Source: Cymbomonas tetramitiformis (lineage: Eukaryota; Chlorophyta; Pyramimonadophyceae; Pyramimonadales; Pyramimonadaceae). From it: a stretch of DNA of 64,000 nt. The stretch is taken from positions 1 through 64,000 of the forward strand of contig LGRX02026014.1 of the NCBI GenBank assembly GCA_001247695.2, written 5' to 3'. Position 1 is the stretch's first letter. Each line of letters opens with the position of its first letter. Position numbers and translations under genes: made by a program. The notes beneath the pieces are model-generated. The model was not told where the DNA came from. It ran no database searches and saw nothing but the letters and a program-made list of their open reading frames with translations. Shown one piece after another: positions 10,954 through 23,851 of this stretch.

Positions 10954-12376
10954 GCTTGTGGTCGATGAGTCAAATAAACCTGGCAGTTATCAGATCTCGA
11001 TTAAACAACGGTGGAGAACGTGAAGTGCGCACTGCTAATAACCAGGTCCGATGTGACTTCCGATCTGCAATACAGTTCAGCATAAAACTCGTTAGAATCT
11101 CGCCTTAGATGGCGAAATTGTTAAGTTCGCTTACGCGCAACTGAGCAATAGCAACAAACTATGGGTTTCTCACATAGTTTTCTGGTGTATGATAATAAAC
11201 GCGTTTCAAGAAAAGGATTCTGAGTCTGAGATGAGTCGTCCACGGCTGGCAGTTACGTCGACGGGCAGGAAAGCCCAACTTAACACCTTGATATCGTCGC
11301 GTGACTATGAATACCTTTAATGACGCTTTCGAAGAAAAGGAAAGAAGTGAGGTAGACCCAGAGCCTATGTTACAGGTTTTTCTAAGTAACCCGTCGTGAA
11401 CCTCAGGAATCAAAACCTTACCAACCACCCTCGTTTAAAATGCGTCGGGTGATGCTTCCGAAGGTATTTGCGATGCGGGCTCCAAACAACAAACATGGGA
11501 GGAATTAGGTCAGAGCAACCTCAAAGGAACCTACAGATAACCTCCCTGAACTCTGGGCCCAAAAAGTAACCTAGTTTTGAAAAATAGGTTTAGAATAGAA
11601 CACTGTGATAGCAGCAGTAAGTAGTCAACACCGCGAGTGCAAAGAAAGCACCGGCGCACCGACATTGTAGGGTATAGCAACTATTTGGGAAGAAGGGAAA
11701 CAAGTCTCACCTTGATACGAAAGGAAGTCAGACAAGACGGTAAGTGTTGAAGGCTTCACGAAATATTTTTCTTGAGTCCTTGCAACTGCAGTAGATTATC
11801 AACTTTGTCTGCCAAAAGTAAGGAAGCAACTAGCAAGCTACTACTTTAAAATTTCAAGGCGACTCGCGCACTCGGCCGAATTTTGCACCATAAGACATGC
11901 TTTCCACCTCTCACTCAGCTGTGAAGTCCCAAGGAGCCCATTTCCCGAAAGGAGCTGGCGTACTGTCAGTTTCCACACGTTGCATACAATTTTACCCGTT
12001 AGGAAATATATGCAGGAATGTTTGTGTGCGATTGTTATAACTGCAGAACGTTATGAGAGTTACCCAGTGCAGGCAAACGGGAGAAGTGAAAGACGCATCA
12101 CATAAACGCGGAGACGATCCGGAAACAGCTAAAAGTCCGAGTAACATATGCAGATCATCAACTTCAACAGATAGAGATTCAACATTCAAGGGATGGAGAT
12201 CGAGATGATTGAATTCCAATTGTCTCCTGGTTGACATCTTGATCTTCAGAATGCTGATCTGAGGAGCAATTGGAGCAAGGGGGTATAACTTATATATGGC
12301 GTCAGCAGCCATATATAGGGGGTACGTGAACGTACAGGTGGGGAAAAAATAACCCCCCCCCTGAGTATCCATCATC
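10954..12376. other. Intergenic sequence upstream of the RING gene
   Basis: No gene recognised up to the assembly gap. The first few hundred bases are the presumed promoter side of the minus-strand RING gene. Confidence 0.45.
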
Positions 12377-12714
12377 NNNNNNNNNNNNNNNNNNNNNNNN
12401 NNNNNNNNNNNNNNNNNNNNNNNNNNNNNNNNNNNNNNNNNNNNNNNNNNNNNNNNNNNNNNNNNNNNNNNNNNNNNNNNNNNNNNNNNNNNNNNNNNNN
12501 NNNNNNNNNNNNNNNNNNNNNNNNNNNNNNNNNNNNNNNNNNNNNNNNNNNNNNNNNNNNNNNNNNNNNNNNNNNNNNNNNNNNNNNNNNNNNNNNNNNN
12601 NNNNNNNNNNNNNNNNNNNNNNNNNNNNNNNNNNNNNNNNNNNNNNNNNNNNNNNNNNNNNNNNNNNNNNNNNNNNNNNNNNNNNNNNNNNNNNNNNNNN
12701 NNNNNNNNNNNNNN
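12377..12714. other. Assembly gap (338 N)
   Basis: A run of N. The true length is unknown, and open frames crossing it are meaningless. Confidence 0.99.
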
Positions 12715-12825
12715 ATTCACTGATGACCTGGGTTAAATATAATTAAAATTTAATTATTACCGCGCAAGTCATACCTTGCATGTTCATGGATGACCTTTAT
12801 ATTTATATTTAATTTTATTTATACT

Positions 12826-12880
12826 GTCGTGTCGTGTCGTGTCGTGTCGTGTCGTGTCGTGTCGTGTCGTGTCGTGTCGT
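12826..12880. repeat. (GTCGT)11 microsatellite
   Basis: Eleven perfect pentamer units beside the assembly gap, followed by decayed GTGTCGTGTACAG motifs. Confidence 0.97.
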
Positions 12881-12963
12881 GTGTACAGTGACACACTGAG
12901 TCGTGTGTCACAGCTCACTGTGTCGTGTGTCACAGCTCTACTCTGTGTCGTGTACAGCGTACA

Positions 12964-13400
12964 GTGTACAGCCTACGATTCTGGCTTCATTTTTCACAGT
13001 GTTAAGAGCCACTGAATTTTCGGAATCCGTTCACACATTTCTCAGATTTGAAGAATGAAGACGTAAAAAAAACTGAGACAGAAATCGTATACAGCGTACA
13101 GTGTCACAGTGTCTGGCTTCATTTTTCACAGTGTTAAGAGCCACTGAATTATATTTCCCGATTTTTCAAAAGAGGGGGATCTTCGATTCCATCTCCGATT
13201 TTTTCCCCAATATGCATTTTATACACAATGGCTTCAATTCATAGAATATCAATACAGCATACGCAGTACAGCCTACGATTTGGGCCTCAAAAACGCAGTG
13301 TTAATTCGCACTGTTAAAGCACTGAATTTTTTCCCGATTTTTCAAAAGAGGGGGAATCTTCGATTTCATCTCCGATTTTTTCCCCAATAAGTTATACCCC
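12964..13400. repeat. Three diverged direct copies of a ~100-150-bp unit
   Basis: CACAGTGTTAAGAGCCACTG recurs near 12996 and 13126, with a diverged third version near 13295. The last two copies also share CCCGATTTTTCAAAAGAGGG and CTCCGATTTTTTCCCCAAT. Non-coding. Confidence 0.75.
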
Positions 13401-14770
13401 TCGATTGGAGCGGTATTGGAGCAAGGAGCATGAGCACTTGAGATTTGAAACTGAAACCGTCGAGTGCTGTGAAATGCCAGATCTTTCCCTCCGATATCAT
13501 CCAAAGGCCAGTAGCAGGTTATCATCATTTTAGTATTAATCATTTGATATCATATTTATACGGAAACAAAAGAGTGCCACAGAATGCATCTCCGATGAGT
13601 GATTGTGGTCACGACACTGTTGTAGCATGACACCGTGTCATATTTATACAAGGTTGGCCGTTACAATGCAATGTTTCACGAAGGCTGAGTGCTATGCTAT
13701 GCTACAGGACGGCCCACGCCACGTATGATACGGCAGATGCCGCATACGTATCATGAACGCTGCTCGCATGCATGCGCTCCCAGCCGACGCACCGAAGGTG
13801 CTAACATCATTATAACAGGGAAGCCCACTCGTCGCTCCCGCTTCGCGCGCGTCGCGGGGGCTCCGCGCTCGCGCTCGTGCTCGCGCTCGCTTTACCATTT
13901 TATTGCGATGTCTCGATCTGAGATATACCTCTCCTCTGCTCTTTATGTTTTAGGACCAAAGCAAATTACCTTAGCTTACCTTACCTTTTCTTTATACCTT
14001 AAACAAGCAAACCGCGAATGATAGCGACATAAAGAAGTGTTCCAGGAAAACCACCGTATCCACGAGTGACACGATACGGCATTTATTCATCGACTGTCTC
14101 GTCTGCGTTACAGTAGAACCCTACCTGGACCTAGTATAATTATAGTGTCACATGTGCAAATCTGGAGGGCCAAGTACCAAAAAATCAAACGAGATATCGT
14201 TGCATGAAAAAATATCTCAAGGGTCGTCGATTCTGTAACGAATCGGATCGCTGGGGTCGAATAGTGGTCGAATCATGGTTCGACAGTATCTTCCTGCCTT
14301 CTTGCCACCTTGCCAGGATCGTGGATCGAGCTTGGACATTTACGATTTCAGAAGAGCATCTCGCGACGCGAGCACGCGACGTGTGCAGTGTTGCTGGTAG
14401 GGCCAGATCCGCCAGAAATTTCTGGCGGAACGAGGTGGGATTTCTGGTGGATCCAATCGTACGGACACTCGCAAACGAAGCTTAAGACTGTGGAAATCTG
14501 ACGGCAGCAGCCCTTTTTCTGGCGGGGTCCATTCACTACCAGCAACGCTGGACGTGTGTGAGAAAATTTGATCGATGGTGTGAGATCGGAGAGGCGAGTC
14601 TATCGTCTGGCATGCTATAAATGACATGACGAGATGAAAATTGACTTTAGACGTCTTAGACGGGAGGGTGCCGTGAGGTTTCAAACCATTTTTCTGGAAT
14701 TAAATTCCATACCAAAATCCATATTTAACCGATAGAGAAAGTAAGTAACTTTCAAAAGATCTTAGAGAGG
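13401..14770. other. Intergenic, no gene recognised
   Basis: Contains a GCGCTC-rich simple tract at about 13850-13890 and a short palindromic run near 14408-14426 (CCGCCAGAAATTTCTGGCGG). No coding evidence. Confidence 0.4.
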
Positions 14771-14867
14771 CGAATTTTACAACATGACCCCCTATTTTTA
14801 TTGGTTACAGGATCCAAGAATGGTGAGTCAACGTGGTATAAAAAAAACCTCAGGAAAAGTTATCATG
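14771..14867 (+). repeat. Dispersed repeat, copy 1
   Basis: Shares GGTGAGTCAACGTGGTAT and CATGACCCCCTATTTTTATT with an inverted copy at 33104-33197. About 95 bp with a few mismatches and small indels. Confidence 0.75.
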
Positions 14868-14918
14868 TCATTTTCGAGAAAGAATTTTTATAAAATCAAA
14901 TAGCGACGATTTAGTATA

Positions 14919-15172
14919 TATGACGGTCGAGTTTTTTCCGAAAATCGATACCGTTTTTGACTTAGTCGCGTAGACCTCCCACGAGTGCGAGCCACGGGCT
15001 GTCACCCCACTATTCTGCCACCACTCTACCCCCCACCCCTCCGGGTAATCTTGGGGATGTCCTGTGGTGCATTTGAGTACCTCGCACGCCCTTAGACCTC
15101 AAGGGAATCACTCCAGAGCGGCCCATCTGCTCACCCACCCACCACACCGAGGACCCCCTCTGGACCTCTATG
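14919..15172 (+). repeat. 254-bp direct repeat, copy 1
   Basis: Appears identical to 15523-15776 by eye. The copies are 604 bp apart and separated by 350 bp of unrelated sequence. Both begin and end with TATG. No TG...CA ends, so not an obvious LTR. Confidence 0.9.
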
Positions 15173-15522
15173 ACTAACCCCCGAAATTCCTGCAAAAGTT
15201 TTGCAGGCTCTTCTCGCCCCCCTTAGCCCCCCGGCGTGCAAATTACCCCAAGGTACCTACTTGACCCCTGTGCACCGAAATATGGCCATTGGGCCTACGC
15301 TACAGCTCGCACAATGCAGCTGAATCACTACCCCTGGGCTTCCCTCCAGAATTGGAGGGCAAACCGTCATAGAGATATCGGGGGCCAGTCACCTTTAATT
15401 TCAAGGGGTCTACGGCCACCCCAGGGCCCAAGGGGGGTCGATTGGACCTCCACAGGGCTTAGTAGATAAGTTATGATGATTTCCTACCGGGGATGCCGAT
15501 TTTGAAGTTGGGTCGATATCTC

Positions 15523-15776
15523 TATGACGGTCGAGTTTTTTCCGAAAATCGATACCGTTTTTGACTTAGTCGCGTAGACCTCCCACGAGTGCGAGCCACG
15601 GGCTGTCACCCCACTATTCTGCCACCACTCTACCCCCCACCCCTCCGGGTAATCTTGGGGATGTCCTGTGGTGCATTTGAGTACCTCGCACGCCCTTAGA
15701 CCTCAAGGGAATCACTCCAGAGCGGCCCATCTGCTCACCCACCCACCACACCGAGGACCCCCTCTGGACCTCTATG
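15523..15776 (+). repeat. 254-bp direct repeat, copy 2
   Basis: Second copy of the block at 14919-15172. The right flank differs from the first copy's. Confidence 0.9.
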
Positions 15777-16694
15777 TGAGATATAATATAACGTATTATA
15801 TCGGGGCGGTCACTGAATCCTTTTCATACAAGTGTAAACTGATTATAAGAGTTAACCCCTATGGAGCGCTTTGTACCGTATACGGTACAACCACTTCAAA
15901 CTCTAAGCTTGGATTCATTTCTCAGCCCGATAGCACTTGCCGGAATCGGCCATACACGCTTCGCACACCCGTTGCAATAGGTATATCTAATACTCAACAA
16001 TTTATTCTACACACATACTTAGTATATATATCTCACCCAAGGGCAATTTTGTTGTAGTAAAATCCCCAAAGTTGCTTATGTCTAGGCATGAAATTTGGGT
16101 CAAAAGTATCTTAAAGTGTGCAAAATCGAGGTGTAGATGCCATTCGTCGACAAGGATTTGTTGGTTGAGTGACCACTATCATATAAAATGACCATGCACC
16201 TCATATGGGCAATACTTACTTTCCCAACAATCGATTTCCTCCGAAAACACACAATATGGCCTTAAGTATGGAAAACATTTGACAAATGATGTTTTTTCGT
16301 TGTTTTTTTGGTGTTTTTTCACCTTATTGCTTGAATATTTCGATGTATTGGTGCGTTCAACTACAGCCACCATTACCAATTTCAAGGCATTAGTAAAGGC
16401 GATTGTTTTATGGTCGAGGGGCGACCTAATACTCGAATAAGCGGTTGTGAGAACTGATTTTTGACGCTTTTAATTCCTGGAAAACGTGTTTTTTGGCTTG
16501 AATATCACCGATATATCGTTGTATATATAATGGGATCATGTATTTTATAGATCAAAATCAATTTATAGGAGTTAAGGAACATGTAACGAATCACCCACAC
16601 TTACCAAGGTACCATATACCGTGAAAACGGCACATTTGTGAAACTAGTGCTTTTGGCAAATAATTCCATCCGCTCCATAGGGGTTAAACGAATA
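15777..16694. other. AT-rich intergenic, no gene recognised
   Basis: No open frame with recognisable content. Confidence 0.45.
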
Positions 16695-17532
16695 TAAGGC
16701 GTCTGTGACCTAGGGATCTGTCACCTAGTACTGTACGAGTACTGGTACAGCTAACGGGAGTCAGAGTAAGTTATGACCTACGGGTCACTGAATCCAGCAC
16801 ACCACCCTGTGACTGTACATAGTGCTGTTACAGGTGGCAGAGAGCGGAGCACAGACAAAGCAAATTGTTCCGAAACAACAAACAGCTAGGAGCTGGAAAC
16901 TGCTAGAGGGAGGCCTGTGCTTTAGCCAGGGCGGTCCCTTCCTAAAACTGCTGCTAGGATACTGCTTGCAAGCTAAGTTCCTACAGCTCAATTTCGCAGA
17001 TACTCAGCCACTTTGAAAGTGGTCTACAAAGTTGCAGAGTTCACCAGAGTTGAAGAAGTTGTCAGTGTCAAAGAAGTTCAACCAGAACCAGAGTCCAGAA
17101 GTCATAATCCAGAACCAGAGTCCAGAGACCAGTGTCCAGAACCAGAAGCCAGAACCATAATCCAGAAGCCAAGACCAGAAACCAGAGGCAGGAAAAGATT
17201 CGTAGAGCAAAATTAGGAATTCCGAAAATTGAAAATCAGAATTCAAACCTGCCGAAACCACAGAAGGAAAAGAAATGCCGAAAGTAAAACAGTACGGCAA
17301 GCAGACAGACTGTTGGCAGTCACCCCAGTGGGATGTACCGCTGCGGTGAATTCAGGGGCTCGATCGAGCACCACCGAACCCTGAACCGCTGACACACATG
17401 CAAGACACATGAGTGCGGGCAGGGCTAGAGATGCAAAAGAGAATACTCTCGGCAATGTTGCCACACCGACACGTGATCGTGTAGCCGGTGGGGCCGAGGG
17501 AATTTCGTCTCCGGAAAAGGAATAGCCGTCGG
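16695..17532 (-). mobile_element. Probable truncated relative of the gag-only LTR element
   Basis: Near 16790 an LTR-end-like TCCAGCA is followed by CACCACCCTGTG, as at 21040-21055 in the nested element. ACTCAGCCACTTTGA follows at 17003, as at 21233. A minus-strand frame at 17243-17596 has a hydrophobic then Val/Ala-rich content like the C-terminus of the nested gag. The right side is cut by the gypsy LTR at 17533. Similarity is patchy and read by eye. Confidence 0.4.
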
Positions 17533-18129
17533 TGTCAGGGTTATGACCGATGACATATGTGTCATACATGTCATACGTGTCATACCTGTCATACATGTCA
17601 TGTCATGTCATGTCATGTCATATATTATTATGACAGTCGGTCGTGTCATATATTATTATGACAGTCGACAGTATGGTCGATCATGACTGTACAGGTCGAG
17701 TCGCGTCATACATTTATGACAGTCGTCAGTACGGTCGACGATGACTGTACATGTCGCCAGATGATTATGTCATATCATCAGGCATCCCTGTCATCGAGAG
17801 TTCGTATGTCGAACTCGAAGATGGCAAAGCAAAGATACATCTTGGAAACAAACCAAGAACCATCTTTAGCTTCAGCATGCGCGGAACTCGCATGTGCAGC
17901 ATGAACGAACTAGTCGTTATTACCATGCTGGTCGTTCAACCTACGTCTCGGGTTCACAACCCAATGGCGGTACCATCTAAGATGATGGGTGACGTAGGTA
18001 TAAAAGTGAGGAAGCGTTGTGCTTCAGCAGATCTTCTACGGAGACTGCAACTCACAACCCGCTATACTGTTACACTTGTGTGTGCCGTTCAACAGCACAG
18101 TGTTTATTTGATATACTGTACAATATTTG
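17533..18129 (+). repeat. Left (5') LTR of the gypsy element
   Basis: Starts TGTCAGGGTTATGACCG and ends near ATATTTG. It carries TGTCA pentamer microsatellite and a duplicated TATATTATTATGACAGTCG block absent from the right copy. Confidence 0.85.
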
Positions 18130-20799
18130 TGGGCTCGCATATCAGCCCTAACATAATGGTATTCTCATTTAGCTCGTCAAGGCACGAACAGCACGAGAAC
18201 TCAATTGTGTGCAGCGCGTAGATATCAAAAAATTTGTGTATGCAGGTTGCGGAGCGCGAGTAATATCTGGCGTCGCGATCGCATAAACATTGATATACTG
18301 CATATACTGACCGCTGTATAAGCGAAGATAGTGCGCGAGGATATATCGACGCATTCGCATTCGCAGATCGTATACAGCAGCTGATCGTCACCTATACTGC
18401 GCGACAAGGTGTGCATGCGGCATACATGCGCGCAATGATCATATGTATGCGCATATACGATTCGCAGCTGTACAAAAATTCGCAAATGAGATGCGGACGC
18501 AGAAATCATCAGCGGAATCAGTATTCGCGCGAAAATTAGCACTCGTATCATGTGCTAGACATACTGCGACGAGATGTGCTCTTAATCATCAGCGCGCACC
18601 ATCGTGATTTTCATGATCGCAGCAAATCGCTTACTGTACACGATGATTATTTTGCAATTTTTTATGACGATGTCAGTATGCGAAGTGTCATCAACATACC
18701 GTCATTATCGATACTTGCAATAATCTCTGATTCATCATCTGCGCGCGTCACGGTGTCCTGACAGAATATATGTATACTATCCGGGATTATCCTGAACGGA
18801 TGCATGATGACAATATACTGCAGCATGCCATATAATACTCTAATGTTTGTTGAGATACTATACTCTATTCACTGTCAGATTATATCAACCTACAATCATG
18901 AGTGTGAACTGCATAAATGCTGTGTGAATAGCTTACACACACACACACGCTCAACATGACAGATCATTGAATACTCTGCAGCAACATCATAGTGTGTGCA
19001 AAAAGTCGAGTGTGTGGAGATAATAATACCTGCAGCACACACACACACACATACTTGCAGTATACACTATCATGAGTATATACTGAGTGCATGCAGCAGA
19101 TGTGCATTTCACCACCTGTACATTATTATACTGAGCATCACTGTGATTGTGCATGCATTATTCATACAGCTTGATCACGATACCAGCTGTAATGTACATA
19201 CCAGTTTGATCACGTTAACAACTGGGACACATGGCATCACATCACAATACATTATACAATGCACAAAGCATACTGCAGTGCATGTAAGCTATATTGGAAC
19301 CCATGTAAGTGTAAGGTGCCTGAAGGTGATCTTAACACCATAATTAGCTCGACATGCTCTGACGAAGGATTTGGGATGAGCATGTTCGTTCTATGGTGGA
19401 TCACTGAATGGAATGCTCACCGGAACTACATGTGAAATAAATCAAGCAACTCATTATTGTAAATGAGAGTATACAGGATTACAATAACCCCTAAGCTGAT
19501 ATATATATCATGCTAGATTTATTCAGTACATGGTATACAGATCATCCTGCATGATAAATCATCTTGGTGTATTGTAATACCAGAAGTCACCTATATACAA
19601 GTGTGTATAATGAATAATTCACACACACACTTACAAGTACTAAATCAGCAAGTACCTACACAATGCACACACCACTGACATTACTATGTATAATGACATT
19701 CACTGACTCAGTAAGTGAAATGATCAACTATAATGTCAACTATGTGCATGATAATATAGATACCATCCGACAAACACATGTGCGTGTTGGATGTCAGTGA
19801 TGGCGATAGCTAAGGTAAACAGGATAAAACTACATGCTGAAGGGCTGGATGGAGAATATCTCCAGACCCGAAGGCATTATACAATGCTCAAATAAGCAGC
19901 TGGTCACTGCTGAGCATTGTCCATTCGTCTCACATATCAGCTGGAGCAACTACAACAAGTACATTGCATTATGATAGTTGATTCAGAATTGATCAGCTCA
20001 ATTTGCATGTAACATACAGATCAGTTTTCACATGATTTCTGACAATAGTATAAAGGACATTCACACACACATAAATGTGTTGTGTGAAGTTGCTGTGATT
20101 GTATCCAGCAAAGTCCAGATTTGTTCCAAATGAGATATATCACTTTGATAAATCTTAAGAGCACAGACCTATGCTCAAACAAATCATAGGTTGAGAAATG
20201 TCGCTAAAGTGGCTGTTTCCACTTAAGTTGATTAATATATACATAGTACATTTGCTGTGCATGGGTTTAAATCAGTAAAACCCAGAATGCTGTCAACTGT
20301 AAATGTTGATATACAGCACAACTCACTTATTTGCTATGAAAAAATGTCATATGCAAAAGTGAAGTTCCTTGTAATGATTCTGTACTTACATTTCACATTT
20401 ACACTGAAATATGTCACCACAGCAATATTTCAGACAGCTGAAAAAAGCTGTAAAATAGGTGAAAAAGCTCCACGTTTAATTTCAAAATGAAAAATGTGTG
20501 CCCATTTTATGTAAGATTATGATTTTATACCTATTAAGGTATCAGAAAATCATAATGACACATGTCATATCAGTGTGACACCCTAAAATATTAGGTGTTG
20601 AATATATATGGGTAACGCTATTGCTATGGCAATAAATCGCTCAAAATGCTGTACGTAAAACACATTTTGAAAATTTCGGATTGATTTTTTTTGATAAAAT
20701 GAATGTTTATATATCAAATATCAATCCCTGATTTATGCAGCATGTGTAACGCCCTGTAACAACCCTAAAATTAAATGTGTGTAACAGGGGTGTAACGTA
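18130..20799. other. AT-rich non-coding leader of the gypsy element
   Basis: About 2.7 kb with no gene. CA microsatellites occur near 18940 and 19035. The sequence just after the LTR (TGGGCTCGC) could start a primer-binding site, but the tRNA is not identified. Confidence 0.5.
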
Positions 20800-20804
20800 C
20801 CTCC

Positions 20805-21046
20805 TGCGAGGAAGACAGATACGCTGTCCGGCTAAGCTTGCTCAGCATGAAACTGAATAATCACATAACTTGTGTCTGGCCGGAGCTTTATGCTCTCGGA
20901 AACCCAGACAGTAACGATGACTGTACTACTGTACTGTACTACTGTACAGTACAGTGCTAGGAAGTCACGGACACGAAACGGAAGCAGGGTCAGGCTAGGG
21001 GCTAGTCAGAGCCCATAATAACTAAGCCTAAACCCGAAGTCCAGCA
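20805..21046 (-). repeat. LTR of the nested element (3' LTR in element orientation)
   Basis: 242 bp, TG...CA ends, with a palindromic TACTGTACAGTACAGT tract inside. Confidence 0.92.
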
Positions 21047-21233
21047 CACCACCCGTGGGTGTGACTACCTAGCAAGGCAGGTACAGGGTATACAGCCACG
21101 TGACAATAAACAAACACCTAACATTCACTTCGGTGGAAACCGATCACTTCTAGCTGGGTGCCGGGGTCTTGACCCGGTCATCCCACTACTGGGCTAAAGC
21201 TAATCAAGCTACCAGGATGAATGCCAAGAAAAC

Positions 21234-23561
21234 TCAGCCACTTTGAGGCTGGTCAGCAGAGCCGAGTTCAGCGGTCGGGATGCAAATACAGAAGAGTCCC
21301 GAAGTGAATTGCAAATTGTCTGTCACCGATTGAACACCACCAGACCCAAGTGGGCAAGGTGGTTCCACAGCAGAGAATAAATCCACTGAAGAATTCTGAT
21401 AAATAGATTCCCATGGTGTTGTGAACTTTGAAGAAAGAGATGAAAACAGAACTCGATCGTCGGGCGGCCAATCACGGATGTCCAGAAAGCCAAGCGGCGG
21501 ATCCGAAGCAAAGAAACCTCCAGTAGACCGATGGACGGTGACTCCGGGCTCAACCAGGCCCCTGTCACCACCGCCCACGGCAACCAGAGATGCCGTAGCA
21601 CTGGCCAACAGAGAGCAGCAGAGGACCGAAGACATCATCGCACATCGGAGAAAGCTCGGCGGAGCCCGCGGACGGTACACCGGAGCTGCAAGTGGCGATG
21701 CTCCCCTGCCAGAGCCCTGGTCAGGAGTGCCGAAGGAGTCAAAAGCCACTTGCCGTCCGCCGTCAGAGCCATCGTCAGAGCCTTGGTCGTTGTCAGAGCC
21801 TTCAGAGCCAATCTCAGAAGTCTCAATCGTCATGCCAGCGAACAGCGGAGCCGGTGCAGAGCCGCCAAGCTGGAGCGATGGGATAGAACCATGCAAGCCG
21901 AGAGAGCCAGAGACAGCCACTGGCGGGTCATGAGCCGTAGGCACACCACCAGCCACGAGTGCAGAGGGATCCCGAACCGCAGGCGGTGGCGGAATCGAAT
22001 CTCGTGCACCCGAGTGGAATGTGGCCAGAGGAAAGTGAGCCACGACGCCCTCGTCAGCTGCCGCATCCTGAGCGGAAGCTGCTGCATCCCGAAAGTGCCT
22101 AAGAGATGTGGGCTCAGTCGGCACAAAAGAATGCGCCGACAGCTCGCACACCTCCGGGCGACCCTCCATCGTGCAGAGTGACTCGAAGGCGTGCTCATCC
22201 CCCGCGTCATAGAAACGCTGGAAACGAACAGCCATACAGTCAGCCTCGTAGTCTTCAACCGCACCACAATAGTGGGCAGAGTGAAGACCGCCATTGGGGC
22301 ATTCAGCATGCCAGTGCTTCAAACCACTTTGTGCACACACCGCATTCTTGCAGTGGGGCACGAAGGCACCACTCTTCTTGTCAAATGAGACAAGAGGAGC
22401 GGTGCCAAGCGGTTTAACACCAGCACGGTGATGCTTAGCAGCAGAGCGGGTAAGGTGCTTGCCCGCAGGCGGCGCCCCTTCCCGTTTCTGCCGCTTCAGG
22501 TCACGAATGTCCTGCTGCATGCGCTCCAGCTGCTTCTGCAGACTGGACAACGCCGCAGCTAAGTCAGACGCGCCATCGCCGAATGACAAGGCCGAAACAG
22601 GGGTGTCATAGACTTGCAGGCCGTGGCGGAACTGCTCCCGCACACGAGCCTGAATAGTCAAAAGAGACACGCCCTGCCGCTGGTCAGCCCGAGCCAAGGA
22701 ATTAGCCAAGTCACGGTACATTGCCGAATTGCCGAGAGCCTTCAGAAACTGCCGTTTCACCGCGTCCTCTGGCAAGTTGTGGGAACGCTGAACGTCCCGC
22801 AACAGGCCATTGAACTCGCGGATGCCACGGTCAGGATCTTTGCTGCTGGGGATGCGGACCGCCAGCAGCGACTCAAAAGAGTCAAAGGGCTCCGAGCGCT
22901 CCTGGAGCATGCGCACTACCTCAAGGGCAGCGCGCTTGCCATCTCCAGGAACGTCAGACCCAGAGGCCTCAAGCCAGTCACGGGCAGGTGAGCCAGGGCG
23001 AGCCAGAAACGTCAGAGCCGAGAGCAACAACTCATTCGCTTCATGCCTAGCCTCAACTGCCATGTCAGTCAATTCAAACAGGGGAGCAAACGCCGTCGAC
23101 TGAAGCACAAACTGAGCGCGGAGCTCATGCATTAATTGTGAAAAAATGTCCACAGCATCTGCCTCTGTACCAGCGAACCGCTCCGACTTGTCTCCAAGGA
23201 TCTTTGTGGCAACGGTCTTGGCAACCTTCCTGTCGAAATTTTCACGAGCTAGCTGCTTACATTTGTCCAAAATTTCCCTCGCAGCTGCGGTGGTCGGGGC
23301 CGGCAGCTGCGGCGTGTGCGGAGTCGCAGCATGTTGCGCACCCACATCATCGAAAATAGTCTCTAATCTACGGACGCGAGACCGCGTCAAGTTGTTCGTT
23401 GCGATAACCATGATAGTGAAAGACAGGGGAGAAGGTTGAGCTAAACAGGGGGATGGTGAAAGAACGCCTACAGCGGCCAGATGTTCTGTAGAAGTCTCAG
23501 TCGAATGATCAAAATCCACAGGTCGTAAGCGATACCATGAGAGCGGCCAAAATTCAGCCAC
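21234..23561 (-). CDS. Gag-like protein of the nested LTR element
   Basis: 775-codon uninterrupted frame between the LTRs. The N-terminal half is helical and polar, as in retrotransposon Gag (about residues 90-330; QFLKALGNS, NSLARADQRQG). A coiled-coil segment lies near 345-375 (SSLQKQLERMQQDIRDLKRQ). A Cys/His cluster follows (CKNAVCAQSGLKHWHAEC) that could be a zinc knuckle variant, then a low-complexity Ser/Pro/Gly/Asp tail. A methionine at about residue 51 (MVIATNN) is an alternative start. Expected role: RNA packaging into particles made with another element's pol. The intact frame fits the young LTRs. Confidence 0.75.
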   Translation of the reverse strand: MAEFWPLSWYRLRPVDFDHSTETSTEHLAAVGVLSPSPCLAQPSPLSFTIMVIATNNLTRSRVRRLETIFDDVGAQHAATPHTPQLPAPTTAAAREILDKCKQLARENFDRKVAKTVATKILGDKSERFAGTEADAVDIFSQLMHELRAQFVLQSTAFAPLFELTDMAVEARHEANELLLSALTFLARPGSPARDWLEASGSDVPGDGKRAALEVVRMLQERSEPFDSFESLLAVRIPSSKDPDRGIREFNGLLRDVQRSHNLPEDAVKRQFLKALGNSAMYRDLANSLARADQRQGVSLLTIQARVREQFRHGLQVYDTPVSALSFGDGASDLAAALSSLQKQLERMQQDIRDLKRQKREGAPPAGKHLTRSAAKHHRAGVKPLGTAPLVSFDKKSGAFVPHCKNAVCAQSGLKHWHAECPNGGLHSAHYCGAVEDYEADCMAVRFQRFYDAGDEHAFESLCTMEGRPEVCELSAHSFVPTEPTSLRHFRDAAASAQDAAADEGVVAHFPLATFHSGARDSIPPPPAVRDPSALVAGGVPTAHDPPVAVSGSLGLHGSIPSLQLGGSAPAPLFAGMTIETSEIGSEGSDNDQGSDDGSDGGRQVAFDSFGTPDQGSGRGASPLAAPVYRPRAPPSFLRCAMMSSVLCCSLLASATASLVAVGGGDRGLVEPGVTVHRSTGGFFASDPPLGFLDIRDWPPDDRVLFSSLSSKFTTPWESIYQNSSVDLFSAVEPPCPLGSGGVQSVTDNLQFTSGLFCICIPTAELGSADQPQSG

Positions 23562-23851
23562 GTGTGGAACGACCTCGCCGGAGCCAGCGGCGCACGAAAC
23601 AGAATAACTCTCGCTGCGACGATGCTTCTGTAAAATAAAAATGACCCGTCACAAGCTGATCTCCTGCGCAGCGAAGGCGAGCACAATGTGTGCCGCCATC
23701 ACTGCCAAGTCAAAAGTCCATACCGCAAGCGCAATTCACCACCGCCCAAGTGGGCGCTCAACCCCTCCTACGTCCTACTTAGCCGAACATGGCAACAGCA
23801 AGGCGCTGTGCCATCATCAGAATCACCGGAAAGCCGGTGCGGCCTATAACC

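Noticed and set aside
11992..12720. 242-codon minus-strand frame
   Set aside because: Almost half of it is the N gap.
14919..15776. LTR pair of a miniature retrotransposon
   Set aside because: No TG...CA ends, no target duplication, no primer-binding or polypurine site seen.
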